NCBI GenBank assembly: GCA_009773665.1
Contig: WSYE01000009.1
Location: 1 to 64,000, forward strand
Reading direction: 5' to 3'
Source of the DNA: Desulfovibrionaceae bacterium
Lineage (GTDB): Bacteria; Desulfobacterota; Desulfovibrionia; Desulfovibrionales; Desulfovibrionaceae
DNA length: 64,000 nt
Below are positions 8,169 to 16,636 of the stretch, one piece after another. The notes under the pieces are model-generated. The model was not told the origin of the DNA and did not search any database. It saw nothing but the letters and a program-made list of their open reading frames with translations. The position numbers and the translations under genes were made by a program. Every line of letters begins with the position of its first letter. Positions within the stretch are counted from its first letter, which is position 1.

Positions 8169-8269
8169 TCAAGAAACCCGTGTAAGGTTCTTGCTACAGC
8201 AATTGAAGAAGGGCATTGTTGCCTTGTGCATGGTGCTTCGGTCACATCATGCATTTTCTCCTGAGTGAG

Positions 8270-8307
8270 GCCCGCCAGTGTACTTGGAAGCATTGGCGGG
8301 CTTTTTT
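8270..8307 (+). terminator. Rightward intrinsic terminator without an obvious upstream gene
   Basis: GCCCGCCA and its complement form a stem followed by six T. No rightward protein gene precedes it within the element after the kinase, so it may end a small RNA or an antisense transcript beginning near 8170. Confidence 0.75.
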
Positions 8308-8564
8308 ATTGAAAACTCATGGGTGGTCTAAATTATTCAAAATTCCAGCCGCAATTGCAGCGGGGTACCACCCACAACGCACCCTCCCCCCATGCTTCAG
8401 ATAGAGGTCGGGGGAGGGGGCTGGTACGAGCATTGCTATAGCCAAGGGTATGCCATCATGCGCGGCACTACAGTTGCAGTGCAATCCTGCGTCTTCGTGG
8501 TCGGGGTGGATCGTGGGCGGTCACGTGGAATGACCCGTGCTTGCCGGGGTAGGATCGTGGACGC

Positions 8565-8588
8565 AAAAAAGCCCAGGCTTGCCTGGGC
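8565..8588 (-). terminator. Leftward terminator downstream of tRNA-Arg
   Basis: A perfect 8-bp stem (GCCCAGGC) with a two-base loop followed, on the minus strand, by six T. It would stop tRNA-Arg read-through into the element. Confidence 0.75.
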
Positions 8589-8651
8589 TTGTGGGTGGGT
8601 AGAATCAATCTGGGCGGGGCTATAGCGGGGCCAAATGGCCTACAACGGAAC

Positions 8652-8682
8652 AAGGGGCTAGGTCTTTATGACCTAACCCCTT
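8652..8682 (-). terminator. Element-carried hairpin replacing the tRNA-Arg terminator
   Basis: A 13-bp imperfect stem (AAGGGGTTAGGTC and partner, one mismatch) lies two bases after the att segment, at the same place as the ancestral terminator at 354-391. Its T tract is weak (TTGTTCC). It has the position and shape of a replacement terminator brought by the element. Confidence 0.6.
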
Positions 8683-8683
8683 G

Positions 8684-8736
8684 GATTTCTTGGTGCGCCC
8701 GGCAGGATTTGAACCTGCGGCCTACGGATTCGTAGT
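8684..8736 (-). repeat. Attachment site copy (right), within intact tRNA-Arg
   Basis: Identical over 53 bp to 392-444. It forms the 3' part of the functional tRNA gene, so integration restored the tRNA. The distance between the two copies gives an element of about 8,292 bp. Confidence 0.88.
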
Positions 8737-8766
8737 CCGGCGCTCTATCCACTGAGCTACGGGCGC
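8691..8766 (-). tRNA. tRNA-Arg (anticodon ACG)
   Basis: Read on the minus strand, the 76 nt fold as a cloverleaf: acceptor GCGCCCG pairing with CGGGCGC, D arm GCTC/GAGC, anticodon loop CTACGAA, T arm with TTCAAAT, and encoded CCA. Anticodon ACG reads Arg CGN codons after A-to-I editing. The 27-43 pair of the anticodon stem is mismatched. The gene is the integration target of the neighbouring element. Confidence 0.95.
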
Positions 8767-8781
8767 GTCGTCGAGAAAGGC

Positions 8782-8810
8782 GTTCTAGGGATTTCAGGCC
8801 CCCGCGTCAA
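8782..8810 (-). promoter_or_regulatory. tRNA-Arg promoter
   Basis: TTGACG and TAGAAC with a 17-bp spacer, ending 15 bp before the mature tRNA 5' end. The match and position are very good, and the tRNA-Pro promoter at 32821-32849 has the same architecture. Confidence 0.75.
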
Positions 8811-8827
8811 GCATTCTTTTGTTTTTT

Positions 8828-9280
8828 TTATAATTTTATGAACTCTGAATGTTCTGCTCCCTTCAGAAGCAAGAGCCAGAGCGGCTTACAGCGGATCACC
8901 TCGATTTGCGGCGCTGCGAGAAAGTCCCGCAGGTGGGGGTGTCTGGCGGCGAGAAATGTCAGGATTCTTGCCTTCTCCTGCTCACCTTCAACAGGGGACA
9001 GCTCACAGCCCACGGTCAGGGCCCTGGTTTGGGTCCTGGTTTGGGGAGTATTTCGGGCCATGGCCTTCTCCCGCTCGTCGATCAGCAGGGCCATGTTGGG
9101 GTTTCTCTTCAGGTTGGCCCACTTGCGCGAGTTTGCGGGCGTGGCCATATGGATGTATTGCAGGTCCGGCTCCACGGCATAGCTCATGAGAGAGGCGTGC
9201 GGCACGTCGTCCGCGCTGGTTGCCAGCACGCACAGGTCGAGCTCGCGGATCATCCGGGCCATCTCTTCGGGGATGGGCAT
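8828..9280 (-). CDS. Pyridoxamine 5'-phosphate oxidase-like (FMN-binding split barrel) protein
   Basis: This 150-aa protein has the fold pattern of the PNPOx-like family: an N-terminal helix (PEEMARMIRELDLCVLAT), beta strands with PHASLMSYAV, and the segment ANSRKWANLKRNPNMALLID typical of FMN-binding split-barrel proteins. Family members bind flavin or related cofactors; the substrate cannot be predicted here. Residues that contact FMN phosphate seem present (SRK). Its stop lies about 20 bp from the -35 box of the tRNA-Arg promoter, and it is divergent from the next gene. Confidence 0.85.
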   Translation of the reverse strand: MPIPEEMARMIRELDLCVLATSADDVPHASLMSYAVEPDLQYIHMATPANSRKWANLKRNPNMALLIDEREKAMARNTPQTRTQTRALTVGCELSPVEGEQEKARILTFLAARHPHLRDFLAAPQIEVIRCKPLWLLLLKGAEHSEFIKL

Positions 9281-9331
9281 GCAGTCCTCCGTGAATATTC
9301 GTAACGATTCAAACTGATTTTACCAGAAACC

Positions 9332-9994
9332 ATGCACAGTCTACAAGAAAAGCTTGCCGCATCGCGGCAGTTCCTGACTTCGCTCGCAGCCAAACACGAC
9401 CCCGCACGCATAGCCGTGGCCTGGACCGCCGGGAAGGACTCCACTGTGGTCCTGGACCTCTGGCGCGAGGTTCTAGGCGGCCCGGTCACGGCCATCAACC
9501 TGGACACCGGGTGCAAATTCCCCGAGATACTCGCGCTGCGCGACAGACTGGCGGGAGAGTGGGGCGTAACCCTCCACGTGGCCAGGCCTCTGCCTGAGGA
9601 TATCCCCTCCGTGATCGCCGCCGACAAGCTGGCCTGCTGCGGCGCGCTGAAAGTCCGGCCTTTGAGGCGGATCATGGCGGAACTCGGTCTTAAGGTTCTC
9701 CTTACAGGAATACGGGCCGACGAGAACCCCAGCCGTACCGATCTTTCCCACCTGGAGGACCGGCAAGGCTACACGCAGGCAAACCCCATCCTGGACTGGA
9801 CCGAGATGGACGTCTGGGCGCATACCACTGCTCACGGTCTGCCATACTGCACGCTCTACGACCAGGGGTACCGGTCACTCGGTTGCGTGCCCTGCACGGC
9901 CAGGGTCGCCGGGGCGGGACAGGGCGAGCGCGACGGGCGCGACCAGGAGAAAGAGGCCCGCATGGCCGAACTCAGGGCGCTCGGCTACTTCTGA
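9332..9994 (+). CDS. Phosphoadenosine phosphosulfate reductase-family protein
   Basis: A 220-aa adenine nucleotide alpha-hydrolase-like protein. The PP-loop is AVAWTAGKDST (about 28-38). A Cys pair follows at KLACCGALK, and a second pair at LGCVPCTA, the pattern of iron-sulfur-containing CysH-like enzymes. The strand DTGCKFPE and the LLTGIRADENPSR motif also fit this family. In sulfate reducers that do not rely on assimilatory PAPS reduction, such proteins may have another sulfur or nucleotide-related role, so I leave the symbol blank. The product is cytoplasmic. The start ATG has no strong ribosome site. Confidence 0.85.
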   Translation: MHSLQEKLAASRQFLTSLAAKHDPARIAVAWTAGKDSTVVLDLWREVLGGPVTAINLDTGCKFPEILALRDRLAGEWGVTLHVARPLPEDIPSVIAADKLACCGALKVRPLRRIMAELGLKVLLTGIRADENPSRTDLSHLEDRQGYTQANPILDWTEMDVWAHTTAHGLPYCTLYDQGYRSLGCVPCTARVAGAGQGERDGRDQEKEARMAELRALGYF

Positions 9995-10034
9995 TTGGCT
10001 TTGGCGGGGAAATCCGCTAGAATTCCTGCCTCCC

Positions 10035-11153
10035 ATGAGCCACCAACACCATACCACAAACGCCGCCTCGCACATCGTCCGGCACGCCACACGGGTCATC
10101 CGCCTCGGGGACATGTTCCTGGGCGGCGACAACCCCATCCGCGTCCAGTCCATGACCAACACCGACACCCGCGACGTGGCCGCGTCCACCGCGCAGGTTC
10201 TGGCCCTGGCCGCCGCCGGGTGCGAGATCGTCCGGCTGGCCGTCCCCGACGAACAGGCTGCTGTGGCGCTCAAGGCCATCAAGGCCGCTTCGCCCGTGCC
10301 CATCATCGCGGACATCCACTTCGACTACCGGCTGGCCCTCAAGTCGCTGGAGGCCGGTGTTGACGGCCTGCGCATCAACCCCGGCAACATCGGCGGCCAG
10401 GACAAGGTGGCAACGGTGGTGCGCGCCGCCAAGGATCACGGCGCGCCGATCCGCATCGGGGTCAACTCCGGTTCGGTGGAGAAGCACCTGCTGGAGAAGT
10501 TCGGCGGGCCGACCCCTGCCGCCATGGTGGAGAGCGCCCTGGAGCACGTACGCATGCTCGAGGACGAGAATTTCGACCAGATAAAGATTTCGCTCAAGTC
10601 CTCCTCGGTTCCGGCCACCATCGCGGCCTATTCGCTGCTGGCCAAGGAGGTGGACTACCCCCTGCACATCGGCGTCACCGAGGCCGGGACGCCTCTTCGC
10701 GGCGCGACCAAGTCCGGTGTGGGGCTGGGTGTGCTCTTGTGGATGGGCCTTGGCGACACGCTGCGCGTCTCGCTGACCGGCGATCCGCTGACGGAGATGG
10801 TCGCTGCCTGGGAGATCCTGCGCTGCCTGGGAATCCGCGAACGCGGGCCGGAGATCGTCTCCTGCCCCACTTGCGGCAGAACGGAGATCGATCTGGCCGG
10901 GCTTGCCGAGGCCGTGGAAAAGAAACTTCGCGACGTGAAGACGCCCATCAAGGTCGCCGTGATGGGCTGTGTGGTGAATGGGCCGGGAGAGGCCCGCGAG
11001 GCCGACATCGGCCTGGCTGGTGGCCGCGACTGCGCCGTCATCTTCCGCAAGGGAGAGGTGGTGCGCAAGGTGCGCGGCGAGGCCAACGTGTTGACGGAAT
11101 TCATGAAAGAACTCGATCAGACAATCAGGGAGTTTGAAGACAGATGCGCCTGA
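10035..11153 (+). CDS. ispG: 4-hydroxy-3-methylbut-2-enyl diphosphate synthase
   Basis: The 372-aa IspG (GcpE) carries out the reductive ring opening of methylerythritol cyclodiphosphate to HMBPP in the MEP isoprenoid pathway. The N-terminal TIM barrel opens with [12 protein letters not shown] and contains INPGNIG. The C-terminal iron-sulfur domain shows [10 protein letters not shown] and the third Cys in [10 protein letters not shown], the three ligands of the [4Fe-4S] cluster. Length is that of the short bacterial form. Its end overlaps proS by 10 bp, so the pair is translated together. ispA and dxs of the same pathway lie downstream in the window. Confidence 0.97.
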   Translation: MSHQHHTTNAASHIVRHATRVIRLGDMFLGGDNPIRVQSMTNTDTRDVAASTAQVLALAAAGCEIVRLAVPDEQAAVALKAIKAASPVPIIADIHFDYRLALKSLEAGVDGLRINPGNIGGQDKVATVVRAAKDHGAPIRIGVNSGSVEKHLLEKFGGPTPAAMVESALEHVRMLEDENFDQIKISLKSSSVPATIAAYSLLAKEVDYPLHIGVTEAGTPLRGATKSGVGLGVLLWMGLGDTLRVSLTGDPLTEMVAAWEILRCLGIRERGPEIVSCPTCGRTEIDLAGLAEAVEKKLRDVKTPIKVAVMGCVVNGPGEAREADIGLAGGRDCAVIFRKGEVVRKVRGEANVLTEFMKELDQTIREFEDRCA

Positions 11154-12868
11154 GCAAATACTACGCCCCCACCCTCAAGGAAGACCCCGCGGACGCCGAA
11201 GTCGTCAGCCACAAACTGATGCTGCGCGCGGGCATGATCCGCAAGCTCACCTCGGGCATCTACACTTTTCTCCCACTGGGGCTTCGGTCGCTGAACAAGG
11301 CCGCCCGCATTGTGCGCGAGGAAATGGACCGCGCCGGGGCGCTGGAAATCCTCATGCCCGGCGTCCAGCCCGCCGACCTGTGGCAGGAGACGGGCCGCTG
11401 GGAGTTCTACGGTAAGGAGCTCCTGCGCTTCGAGGATCGCCACGGGCGCGCCTACTGCCTCGGGCCTACCCACGAGGAGGTCGTCACCGACCTGGTGCGC
11501 AACGAGGTGCGCTCCTACCGCCAGCTGCCCCTGAACCTGTATCAGGTGCAGTTCAAGTTCCGCGACGAGATCAGGCCCCGCTTCGGCCTCATGCGCGGGC
11601 GCGAGTTCCTGATGAAGGACGCCTATTCCTTCGACAAGGACGAGGAAGGCGCCATGGCCAGCTACAAGAACATGTACGAGGCCTACTGCCGCATCTTCAC
11701 CCGCCTGGGGCTCAATTTTAGGGCCGTGGAGGCCGACACCGGCTCCATCGGCGGCAACTACTCCCACGAGTTCATGGTGCTGGCCGACACCGGCGAGGAC
11801 ACCATCGCCGCCTGCCCGGCCTGCGAATATGGCGCAAACCTGGAAAAGGCCGAGGCCGTGCTGCCTGACGCCACGAAGCCCCCGGTCTGCCAGGCTTATG
11901 AGCTGGTGGCTACTCCCGGCCAGCACACGGTTGAGGAGGTCGCCGCCTTTTTGTCCGTGGAGCCCCTCGCCGTGGTGAAGACGCTGCTGTTCGACGTGGA
12001 CGGAAAGCCCGTGGCCGCTCTGGTGCGCGGCGACCGCGAGCTGAACGACGTGAAGCTCAAGAACGCCCTGAACGCCCAAAATGTCGCACTGGCCACGCCG
12101 GAGCAGGTCCAGGCCTGGACCAAGGCCCCCGTGGGCTTCGCCGGGCCGGTGGGACTGTCCGTAGAGACTATTCTGGCTGACCGTGAGCTGTCGCTGGGCA
12201 CCGACTGGGTCGTGGGAGCCAACGCAGCGGACGCGCACCTCAAGCACGTGGATCTGGACCGCGACGCAACAATCACCAGCTACGCCGACCTGCGCTCCGT
12301 TTGCATCGGAGACCCCTGCCCCAAGTGCGGGGCAGGGCTGACGCTGCCCCGAGGCATCGAGGTCGGCCATGTGTTCAAGCTGGGCTACAAGTATTCTGAG
12401 TCCATGAAGGCCTCATTCCTGGACGAGCAGGGCAAGGACAGGCTTCTGTACATGGGCTGTTACGGCATCGGCGTGTCGCGCGTGGTGGCGGCCTGCATCG
12501 AGCAGAACCACGACGCCAATGGCATCGCCTTCCCGCCCGCCCTGGCCCCGTACGAAGTGGCCGTGCTCTGTCTGGACCCCAAGGGTGAGCCCATGGGCAA
12601 GGCCAAGGAAATCTACGGCTGGCTCCAGGACCAGGGTATGGACGCCCTGCTGGACGACCGCGACGAGCGCCCCGGCGTCAAGTTCAAGGACGTGGACCTG
12701 ATGGGCATGCCCATGCAGATCGTCATCGGCGGCAAGGGACTGGCGCGCGGCGTGGTGGAAGTGAAGGACCGGCGCACGGGCGAGAAGTCCGAGCTTCCCG
12801 TGGAGGGCTTCCAGGAAGCCTTCAAGACATGGCGCGAAGCGGTGCAGGCCGGGTGGAACGCCCGCTAG
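11144..12868 (+). CDS. proS: Prolyl-tRNA synthetase
   Basis: The 574-aa class II synthetase charges tRNA-Pro. Motif 1 region ([17 protein letters not shown]), motif 2 ([27 protein letters not shown]) and motif 3 ([18 protein letters not shown]) are all present. A YbaK-type editing insertion lies between motifs 2 and 3 (about 230-380), as in bacterial-type ProRS, and the C-terminal anticodon-binding domain follows ([20 protein letters not shown]). Start ATG overlaps ispG. A tRNA-Pro(CGG) substrate is encoded at 32730-32807. Confidence 0.97.
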   Translation: MRLSKYYAPTLKEDPADAEVVSHKLMLRAGMIRKLTSGIYTFLPLGLRSLNKAARIVREEMDRAGALEILMPGVQPADLWQETGRWEFYGKELLRFEDRHGRAYCLGPTHEEVVTDLVRNEVRSYRQLPLNLYQVQFKFRDEIRPRFGLMRGREFLMKDAYSFDKDEEGAMASYKNMYEAYCRIFTRLGLNFRAVEADTGSIGGNYSHEFMVLADTGEDTIAACPACEYGANLEKAEAVLPDATKPPVCQAYELVATPGQHTVEEVAAFLSVEPLAVVKTLLFDVDGKPVAALVRGDRELNDVKLKNALNAQNVALATPEQVQAWTKAPVGFAGPVGLSVETILADRELSLGTDWVVGANAADAHLKHVDLDRDATITSYADLRSVCIGDPCPKCGAGLTLPRGIEVGHVFKLGYKYSESMKASFLDEQGKDRLLYMGCYGIGVSRVVAACIEQNHDANGIAFPPALAPYEVAVLCLDPKGEPMGKAKEIYGWLQDQGMDALLDDRDERPGVKFKDVDLMGMPMQIVIGGKGLARGVVEVKDRRTGEKSELPVEGFQEAFKTWREAVQAGWNAR

Positions 12869-12899
12869 CCCCGGCTAGCTGTCTGTCTGGATACGAAGT

Positions 12900-12932
12900 G
12901 GCGTTTCCCGGGCATGCGGCCTGGGAAACGCC
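12900..12932. terminator. GC-rich hairpin after proS
   Basis: GGCGTTTCCC and its exact complement form a 10-bp stem about 30 bp after the proS stop. It lacks a T tract, so it may be a weak terminator or an mRNA-stabilising structure. Confidence 0.4.
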
Positions 12933-12945
12933 TGAACCACTATGC

Positions 12946-12983
12946 GGGATTCCAAAGGGTGAAGCCTTTTGGCCGCCGGAGGC
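12946..12983 (+). repeat. Dispersed intergenic repeat, copy 1
   Basis: The unit GGGATTCCAAAGGG, a short hairpin, then TTGGCCGCCGGAGGC recurs at 42192-42230 with few differences. From memory such sequences are common between genes in Desulfovibrio. Here it lies just ahead of xseA and supplies a GGAGG. Confidence 0.7.
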
Positions 12984-13034
12984 GTCACCCACGACGATGT
13001 CCGACACCTTGAACAGCTTCCGAGCAGCCTGACG

Positions 13035-14501
13035 ATGCCGCATATCTTCCGCGTCGGCGAGATAACCCGCGCCCTGAAGGACGTGGTGGAAGGGCAGTTC
13101 CCCTTTGTGCAGGTGCGCGGGCAGGTGTCCAACCTGGCGCGTCCCGCTTCGGGGCACGTGTACTTCTCGCTGAAGGACGAAGAGGCGCTCCTGAACGTGG
13201 TCTGGTTCAAGGGCAGCCAGTCCGGCGTCTCCCTGAACCAGACCGAGCGCTACGATCCCCTGACCGGCGAAGTCTTGCAGGAAGGGGAGGGCGGCTCGGC
13301 CTGGCTGGCGGACGGCCTGGAGGTTCTCTGCGCCGGGCGGCTCACGGTGTACGCACCGCGCGGGGCCTACCAGATGGTGGCCGAGATGGTTCAGGACATG
13401 GGCCTGGGCAAGCTCTACCAGGAGTTCGAGGCCCTGAAGCGCACGCTGGCCGCGCGCGGCTGGTTCGCCCAGGAGCGAAAGCGCGCTCTGCCGCCGCATC
13501 CCACGCGCGTGGCCGTGATCACGGCCCCCACGGGTGCGGCCATCAGGGATTTTTTGCGTGTGGGCAGCGCACGCGGCACGGGCAGCGAAATACGCATTTT
13601 CCCGGCCCTGGTGCAGGGCGAGGCCGCCCCGCGTGAGATCACCCAGGCTCTGGACGCGGCCTGCGCGGACGGCTGGCCCGAGGTGGTGGTGCTCATTCGC
13701 GGCGGCGGCTCCATCGAGGACCTGTGGGCCTTCAACACCGAGGCCGTGGCCGGTGCCATAGAGCGCTGTCCGGTTCCGGTGCTGTGCGGCGTGGGCCATG
13801 AGGTGGACACCACCATCGCGGACATGGTGGCCGACGTGCGCGCGGCCACGCCCAGCCACGCGGCCCAGCTGCTGTGGCCGGAGCGTACCGTGCTGGCGCA
13901 GCGCGCCGACGAGGCCGAGATGGCCCTTACGCGGGTGTTCGCGAGATTTCTGGCCGCCAGGGAGCAGGCTCTTTCGCGCCTGGACAAGGCGCTTGGCTGG
14001 CTTTCTCCCGCCGGGCAGGTGCGCCGCCTGGAAGAGCGTCTGGAGCAGGCCGTTTCGCGGCTTGCGCGGACGGGCCAAGCCATGACGCAGCAGCCGGAGC
14101 GCGCCTTGTCCGACGCCTCTGCCAGGCTGTTGCGTGCCGGGCGCGTGATTCCGGAGAAAGCGGGCATGCGCCTGGATGGGCTCACGCATCGCCTGGGCGC
14201 TTTCGGCCCCGGCTGGCTGGACGGCCTGGAGTCCCGGCTGGGCGAAGCCTCGCGCCGTCTGGACGCTGCCGGTGCGCTGGCTGGAGAACGGACGCAGGCG
14301 CGCCTTGCGCTTCTGGAAGCGCGCCTTGCGGGCCTGGACCCGCGAAAGCCCCTGGAGCGCGGCTACGCCCTGGCTCGCAAGGCCGACGGAACATTTCTGC
14401 GCCGGGTGGACGAGGTCCGGCCCGGCGACCAATTGGACATCGTTGTCCAGGACGGCACGGTGAAAACCGGCGTCACCTCAGTGGAGCGACATTCATCATG
14501 A
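13035..14501 (+). CDS. xseA: Exodeoxyribonuclease VII large subunit
   Basis: About 488 aa from the chosen start. The N-terminal OB-fold (FRVGEITRALKDVVEGQFP then QVRGQVSNLARPASGHVYFS) binds DNA, the catalytic domain contains VAVITAPTGAAIRDF and LIRGGGSIEDLWAFN with GVGHEVDTTIADMVAD, and the C-terminus is a long coiled coil with a basic tail. With XseB it degrades single-stranded DNA in the cytoplasm. The start at 13035 (MPHIFRVG) is preferred over the track start at 12969, which would read through the intergenic repeat; its ribosome site is weak. xseB lies two genes downstream, with an M23 peptidase between them. Confidence 0.93.
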   Translation: MPHIFRVGEITRALKDVVEGQFPFVQVRGQVSNLARPASGHVYFSLKDEEALLNVVWFKGSQSGVSLNQTERYDPLTGEVLQEGEGGSAWLADGLEVLCAGRLTVYAPRGAYQMVAEMVQDMGLGKLYQEFEALKRTLAARGWFAQERKRALPPHPTRVAVITAPTGAAIRDFLRVGSARGTGSEIRIFPALVQGEAAPREITQALDAACADGWPEVVVLIRGGGSIEDLWAFNTEAVAGAIERCPVPVLCGVGHEVDTTIADMVADVRAATPSHAAQLLWPERTVLAQRADEAEMALTRVFARFLAAREQALSRLDKALGWLSPAGQVRRLEERLEQAVSRLARTGQAMTQQPERALSDASARLLRAGRVIPEKAGMRLDGLTHRLGAFGPGWLDGLESRLGEASRRLDAAGALAGERTQARLALLEARLAGLDPRKPLERGYALARKADGTFLRRVDEVRPGDQLDIVVQDGTVKTGVTSVERHSS

Positions 14502-15403
14502 TTCTTCGCGCGCTGCTTGCCCTTCTGCTTCTGGTCCTGACCGCGACGGCCCAGGCCGCCGTGCTGACGGAAGGTCCGTTGTCCGTCACCGTGCCGGAGT
14601 CCGTGGGCGAAGGGCAGATATTCCTGGTGGAGATAAGCCTGACCAACCAGGTGGAGACCGTCCTGGTGGAGTGGATGGGCCGCGCCACCGAAGTGACCAT
14701 GACCAAGCGCGGCAACGCCTTCAAAGGTGAGCTGCTCCTCGGCGCGGGCCTTGGAACCAAACACGCGCCCCAGACCATCCTGGTGGAGGCGCTACGCCCC
14801 AACAGGCGCGAGATGGTGCTCGGCAAGATCGCCGTGACCGCCGTGGCCTTTCCTGAACAGCGCCTGAGCCTGCCGCCGTCAATGGTCACGCCGTCCAAGG
14901 AAAATCTGGCCCGCATCAAGCGTGAGCAGGAGCAGGTCAATGCTGTCCTGGCCGTGGCCAGCCCGAGGAAATTCTGGAATTTCCCCTTCCTGCGCCCCGT
15001 TCCCGGCGAAGTGACCAGCGCCTTCGGCCTACGCCGCATCCTGAACGGCCAGCCCAGGAGCCCCCATTCCGGCATCGACCTCGACGCCATGATGGCGGAC
15101 CCGGTGCTGGCCGCCAACCAGGGCCGCGTGGCGCTCACCGGTGATTTCTATTTCAACGGCAAGTCGGTGTTCCTGGACCACGGGCAGGGCGTGTACACCA
15201 TGTATTTCCATCTCTCGCGCATCGACGTGACGCCCGGACAGCACGTGGAGCGGGGGCATCTGGTGGGCCTTGCGGGCTCCACGGGCCGCTCCACCGGGCC
15301 GCACCTGCATTTCGGCATGAAGATTCTGGGCCAGTCTGTTGACCCCATGCCCCTTTTCACGGCAGGAGGAGCGTTCGACCGGCAGGCCAAGGGGGGCTCA
15401 TGA
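14498..15403 (+). CDS. M23-family (LytM-type) peptidase, exported
   Basis: The 301-aa product has a signal peptide (MILRALLALLLLVLTATAQA), a beta-rich middle domain, and a C-terminal M23 peptidase domain. The zinc site shows HSGIDLDA and HLHFG, with the intervening GVYTMYFHLSRIDV and GSTGRSTGPH, so all core ligands are present. It probably cleaves peptidoglycan cross-bridges in the periplasm, perhaps during division or envelope growth. The start overlaps the xseA stop (ATGA) and its stop overlaps the xseB start, so it belongs to this operon although its function differs. The track ORF from 13874 includes a long shadow of xseA. Confidence 0.9.
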   Translation: MILRALLALLLLVLTATAQAAVLTEGPLSVTVPESVGEGQIFLVEISLTNQVETVLVEWMGRATEVTMTKRGNAFKGELLLGAGLGTKHAPQTILVEALRPNRREMVLGKIAVTAVAFPEQRLSLPPSMVTPSKENLARIKREQEQVNAVLAVASPRKFWNFPFLRPVPGEVTSAFGLRRILNGQPRSPHSGIDLDAMMADPVLAANQGRVALTGDFYFNGKSVFLDHGQGVYTMYFHLSRIDVTPGQHVERGHLVGLAGSTGRSTGPHLHFGMKILGQSVDPMPLFTAGGAFDRQAKGGS

Positions 15404-15630
15404 GCGCTCGGAAAGACAGTTTCGAAAAGAATATGGACAGGTTGCAGCAGATAGTCGATCAGTTGGAGTCGGGCGAGCTGCCCCTTGAGAAAGGCGTTGC
15501 CCTGTACAAGGAAGGACAGACCCTGGCCGGAGCCTGCCGCAAACAGCTCAGCGAGGCGCGGCAGGTGGTGAGCCAGGTGACGCCGGACGGCCTGTCGCCT
15601 TTCAATGCGGATTCGATCGAGGAGAACTGA
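15400..15630 (+). CDS. xseB: Exodeoxyribonuclease VII small subunit
   Basis: The 76-aa helical protein shows the XseB pattern: SFEKNMDRLQQIVDQLESGE, then LPLEKGVALYKEGQTLAGAC. It forms a complex with XseA. The start overlaps the end of the M23 gene by four bases. It is followed directly by ispA with a good ribosome site inside its end (GAGGAG). Confidence 0.93.
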   Translation: MSARKDSFEKNMDRLQQIVDQLESGELPLEKGVALYKEGQTLAGACRKQLSEARQVVSQVTPDGLSPFNADSIEEN

Positions 15631-15631
15631 A

Positions 15632-16519
15632 GTGCCGGTCAAACAACGTCTGATGAATTACGCTGGTGAGGTCGAGTCGTTCCTTCGCGGTTCCCTCAAG
15701 GGGCGATGCATCCCCCCCGGCCTTCTTGAATCCATGGAATACAGCCTGCTTGCGGGCGGCAAGCGCCTTCGCCCGGTGCTCTGCCTGTGTTTCGCCAGGA
15801 TGCTCGGAGCAGAGTCCAAATCAGTGATGGGCTTCGCGGCCTCCTTCGAGTTCATCCACACCTATTCGCTCATCCACGACGACCTCCCGGCTATGGACGA
15901 CGACGACCTGCGCAGGGGACGACCCTCCAACCACAAGGTCTTCGGGGAGGCCATGGCCATTCTGGCGGGCGACGGACTTCTTACAGAAGCATTCGGCCTG
16001 ATGGCCCAGGCGGCCTGCGGCTTGCCGCCGGAGCGGGTTGTCCGGGCCATTGGCGTCCTGGCCCACGCGGCCGGAGCCGCCGGAATGGTGGGCGGACAGG
16101 CCCTGGACATGGCCTATACCGCTAAGGCGGGCGTGAGCCTGGAAGAGCTGCGCGAGATGCAGGCGTTGAAAACCGGGGCGCTCATCACAGCGGCCTGCGT
16201 CTGTGGGGCCGAGCTTGCCGGAGCAGGCGACGACCAGCTCCTGCGCGCCAGGAGCTACGGCCAGTCCATGGGGGCGGCCTTCCAGATAGTGGACGACGTG
16301 CTGGACGTGATAGGCGATGAAAAAACGCTGGGCAAGCCCGTCGGTTCCGATGAGGAGCAGGGCAAGACCACCTATCCGGCGCTTATCGGCGTGGACCGGA
16401 GCATGGATCTGGCCCGGCGCCATGTGGCCCAGGCCGTGGAGAGCCTCTCGCCTTTCGAGGGCGAGGAGGCCCAGTTCCTGCGCGATCTGGCCAAGTACAT
16501 GATAGACCGCGTCAGCTGA
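15632..16519 (+). CDS. ispA: Polyprenyl (farnesyl) diphosphate synthase
   Basis: About 295 aa from a GTG start preceded by GAGGAG; the track ATG at 15605 would overlap xseB. Both aspartate-rich motifs are visible, DDLPAMDDDDLRRG (first, with the two-residue insertion typical of bacterial FPP synthases) and DDVLDVIGD (second). It condenses IPP with DMAPP and GPP to give farnesyl diphosphate. The genes before and after encode Exo VII and Dxs, a common bacterial grouping. Product chain length (C15 or C20) is inferred from family resemblance only. Confidence 0.93.
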   Translation: MPVKQRLMNYAGEVESFLRGSLKGRCIPPGLLESMEYSLLAGGKRLRPVLCLCFARMLGAESKSVMGFAASFEFIHTYSLIHDDLPAMDDDDLRRGRPSNHKVFGEAMAILAGDGLLTEAFGLMAQAACGLPPERVVRAIGVLAHAAGAAGMVGGQALDMAYTAKAGVSLEELREMQALKTGALITAACVCGAELAGAGDDQLLRARSYGQSMGAAFQIVDDVLDVIGDEKTLGKPVGSDEEQGKTTYPALIGVDRSMDLARRHVAQAVESLSPFEGEEAQFLRDLAKYMIDRVS

Positions 16520-16636
16520 CGCCTGATTTCGGTAATTTTGCTCCCGGCACGCAGTTTTTTGTCGTGCCGAAACAATGCCAGCCTTTCCGGCGGCCGGAAT
16601 CCGGCTCCTGAAACGCACCAGGGAGAAAGCCAACGC

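Larger units (their letters stand above)
7995..8690. other. Right non-coding end of the element
   Basis: Nearly 700 bp without a convincing gene. It contains the predicted operon promoter (8140-8168), a rightward terminator (8270-8307), a G/C-rich hairpin near 8390-8420, and two hairpins serving the tRNA-Arg side. The track ORFs 8216-8404 and 8392-8625 run through these hairpins and are not credible. Confidence 0.5.

Noticed and set aside
8392-8625. 77-aa ORF at the right end of the element
   Set aside because: Covers two hairpins including a terminator and has no ribosome site.
11117-12370. 417-aa leftward ORF across proS
   Set aside because: Antisense shadow of prolyl-tRNA synthetase.
12822-14432. 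536-aa leftward ORF across xseA
   Set aside because: Antisense shadow of XseA with biased composition.
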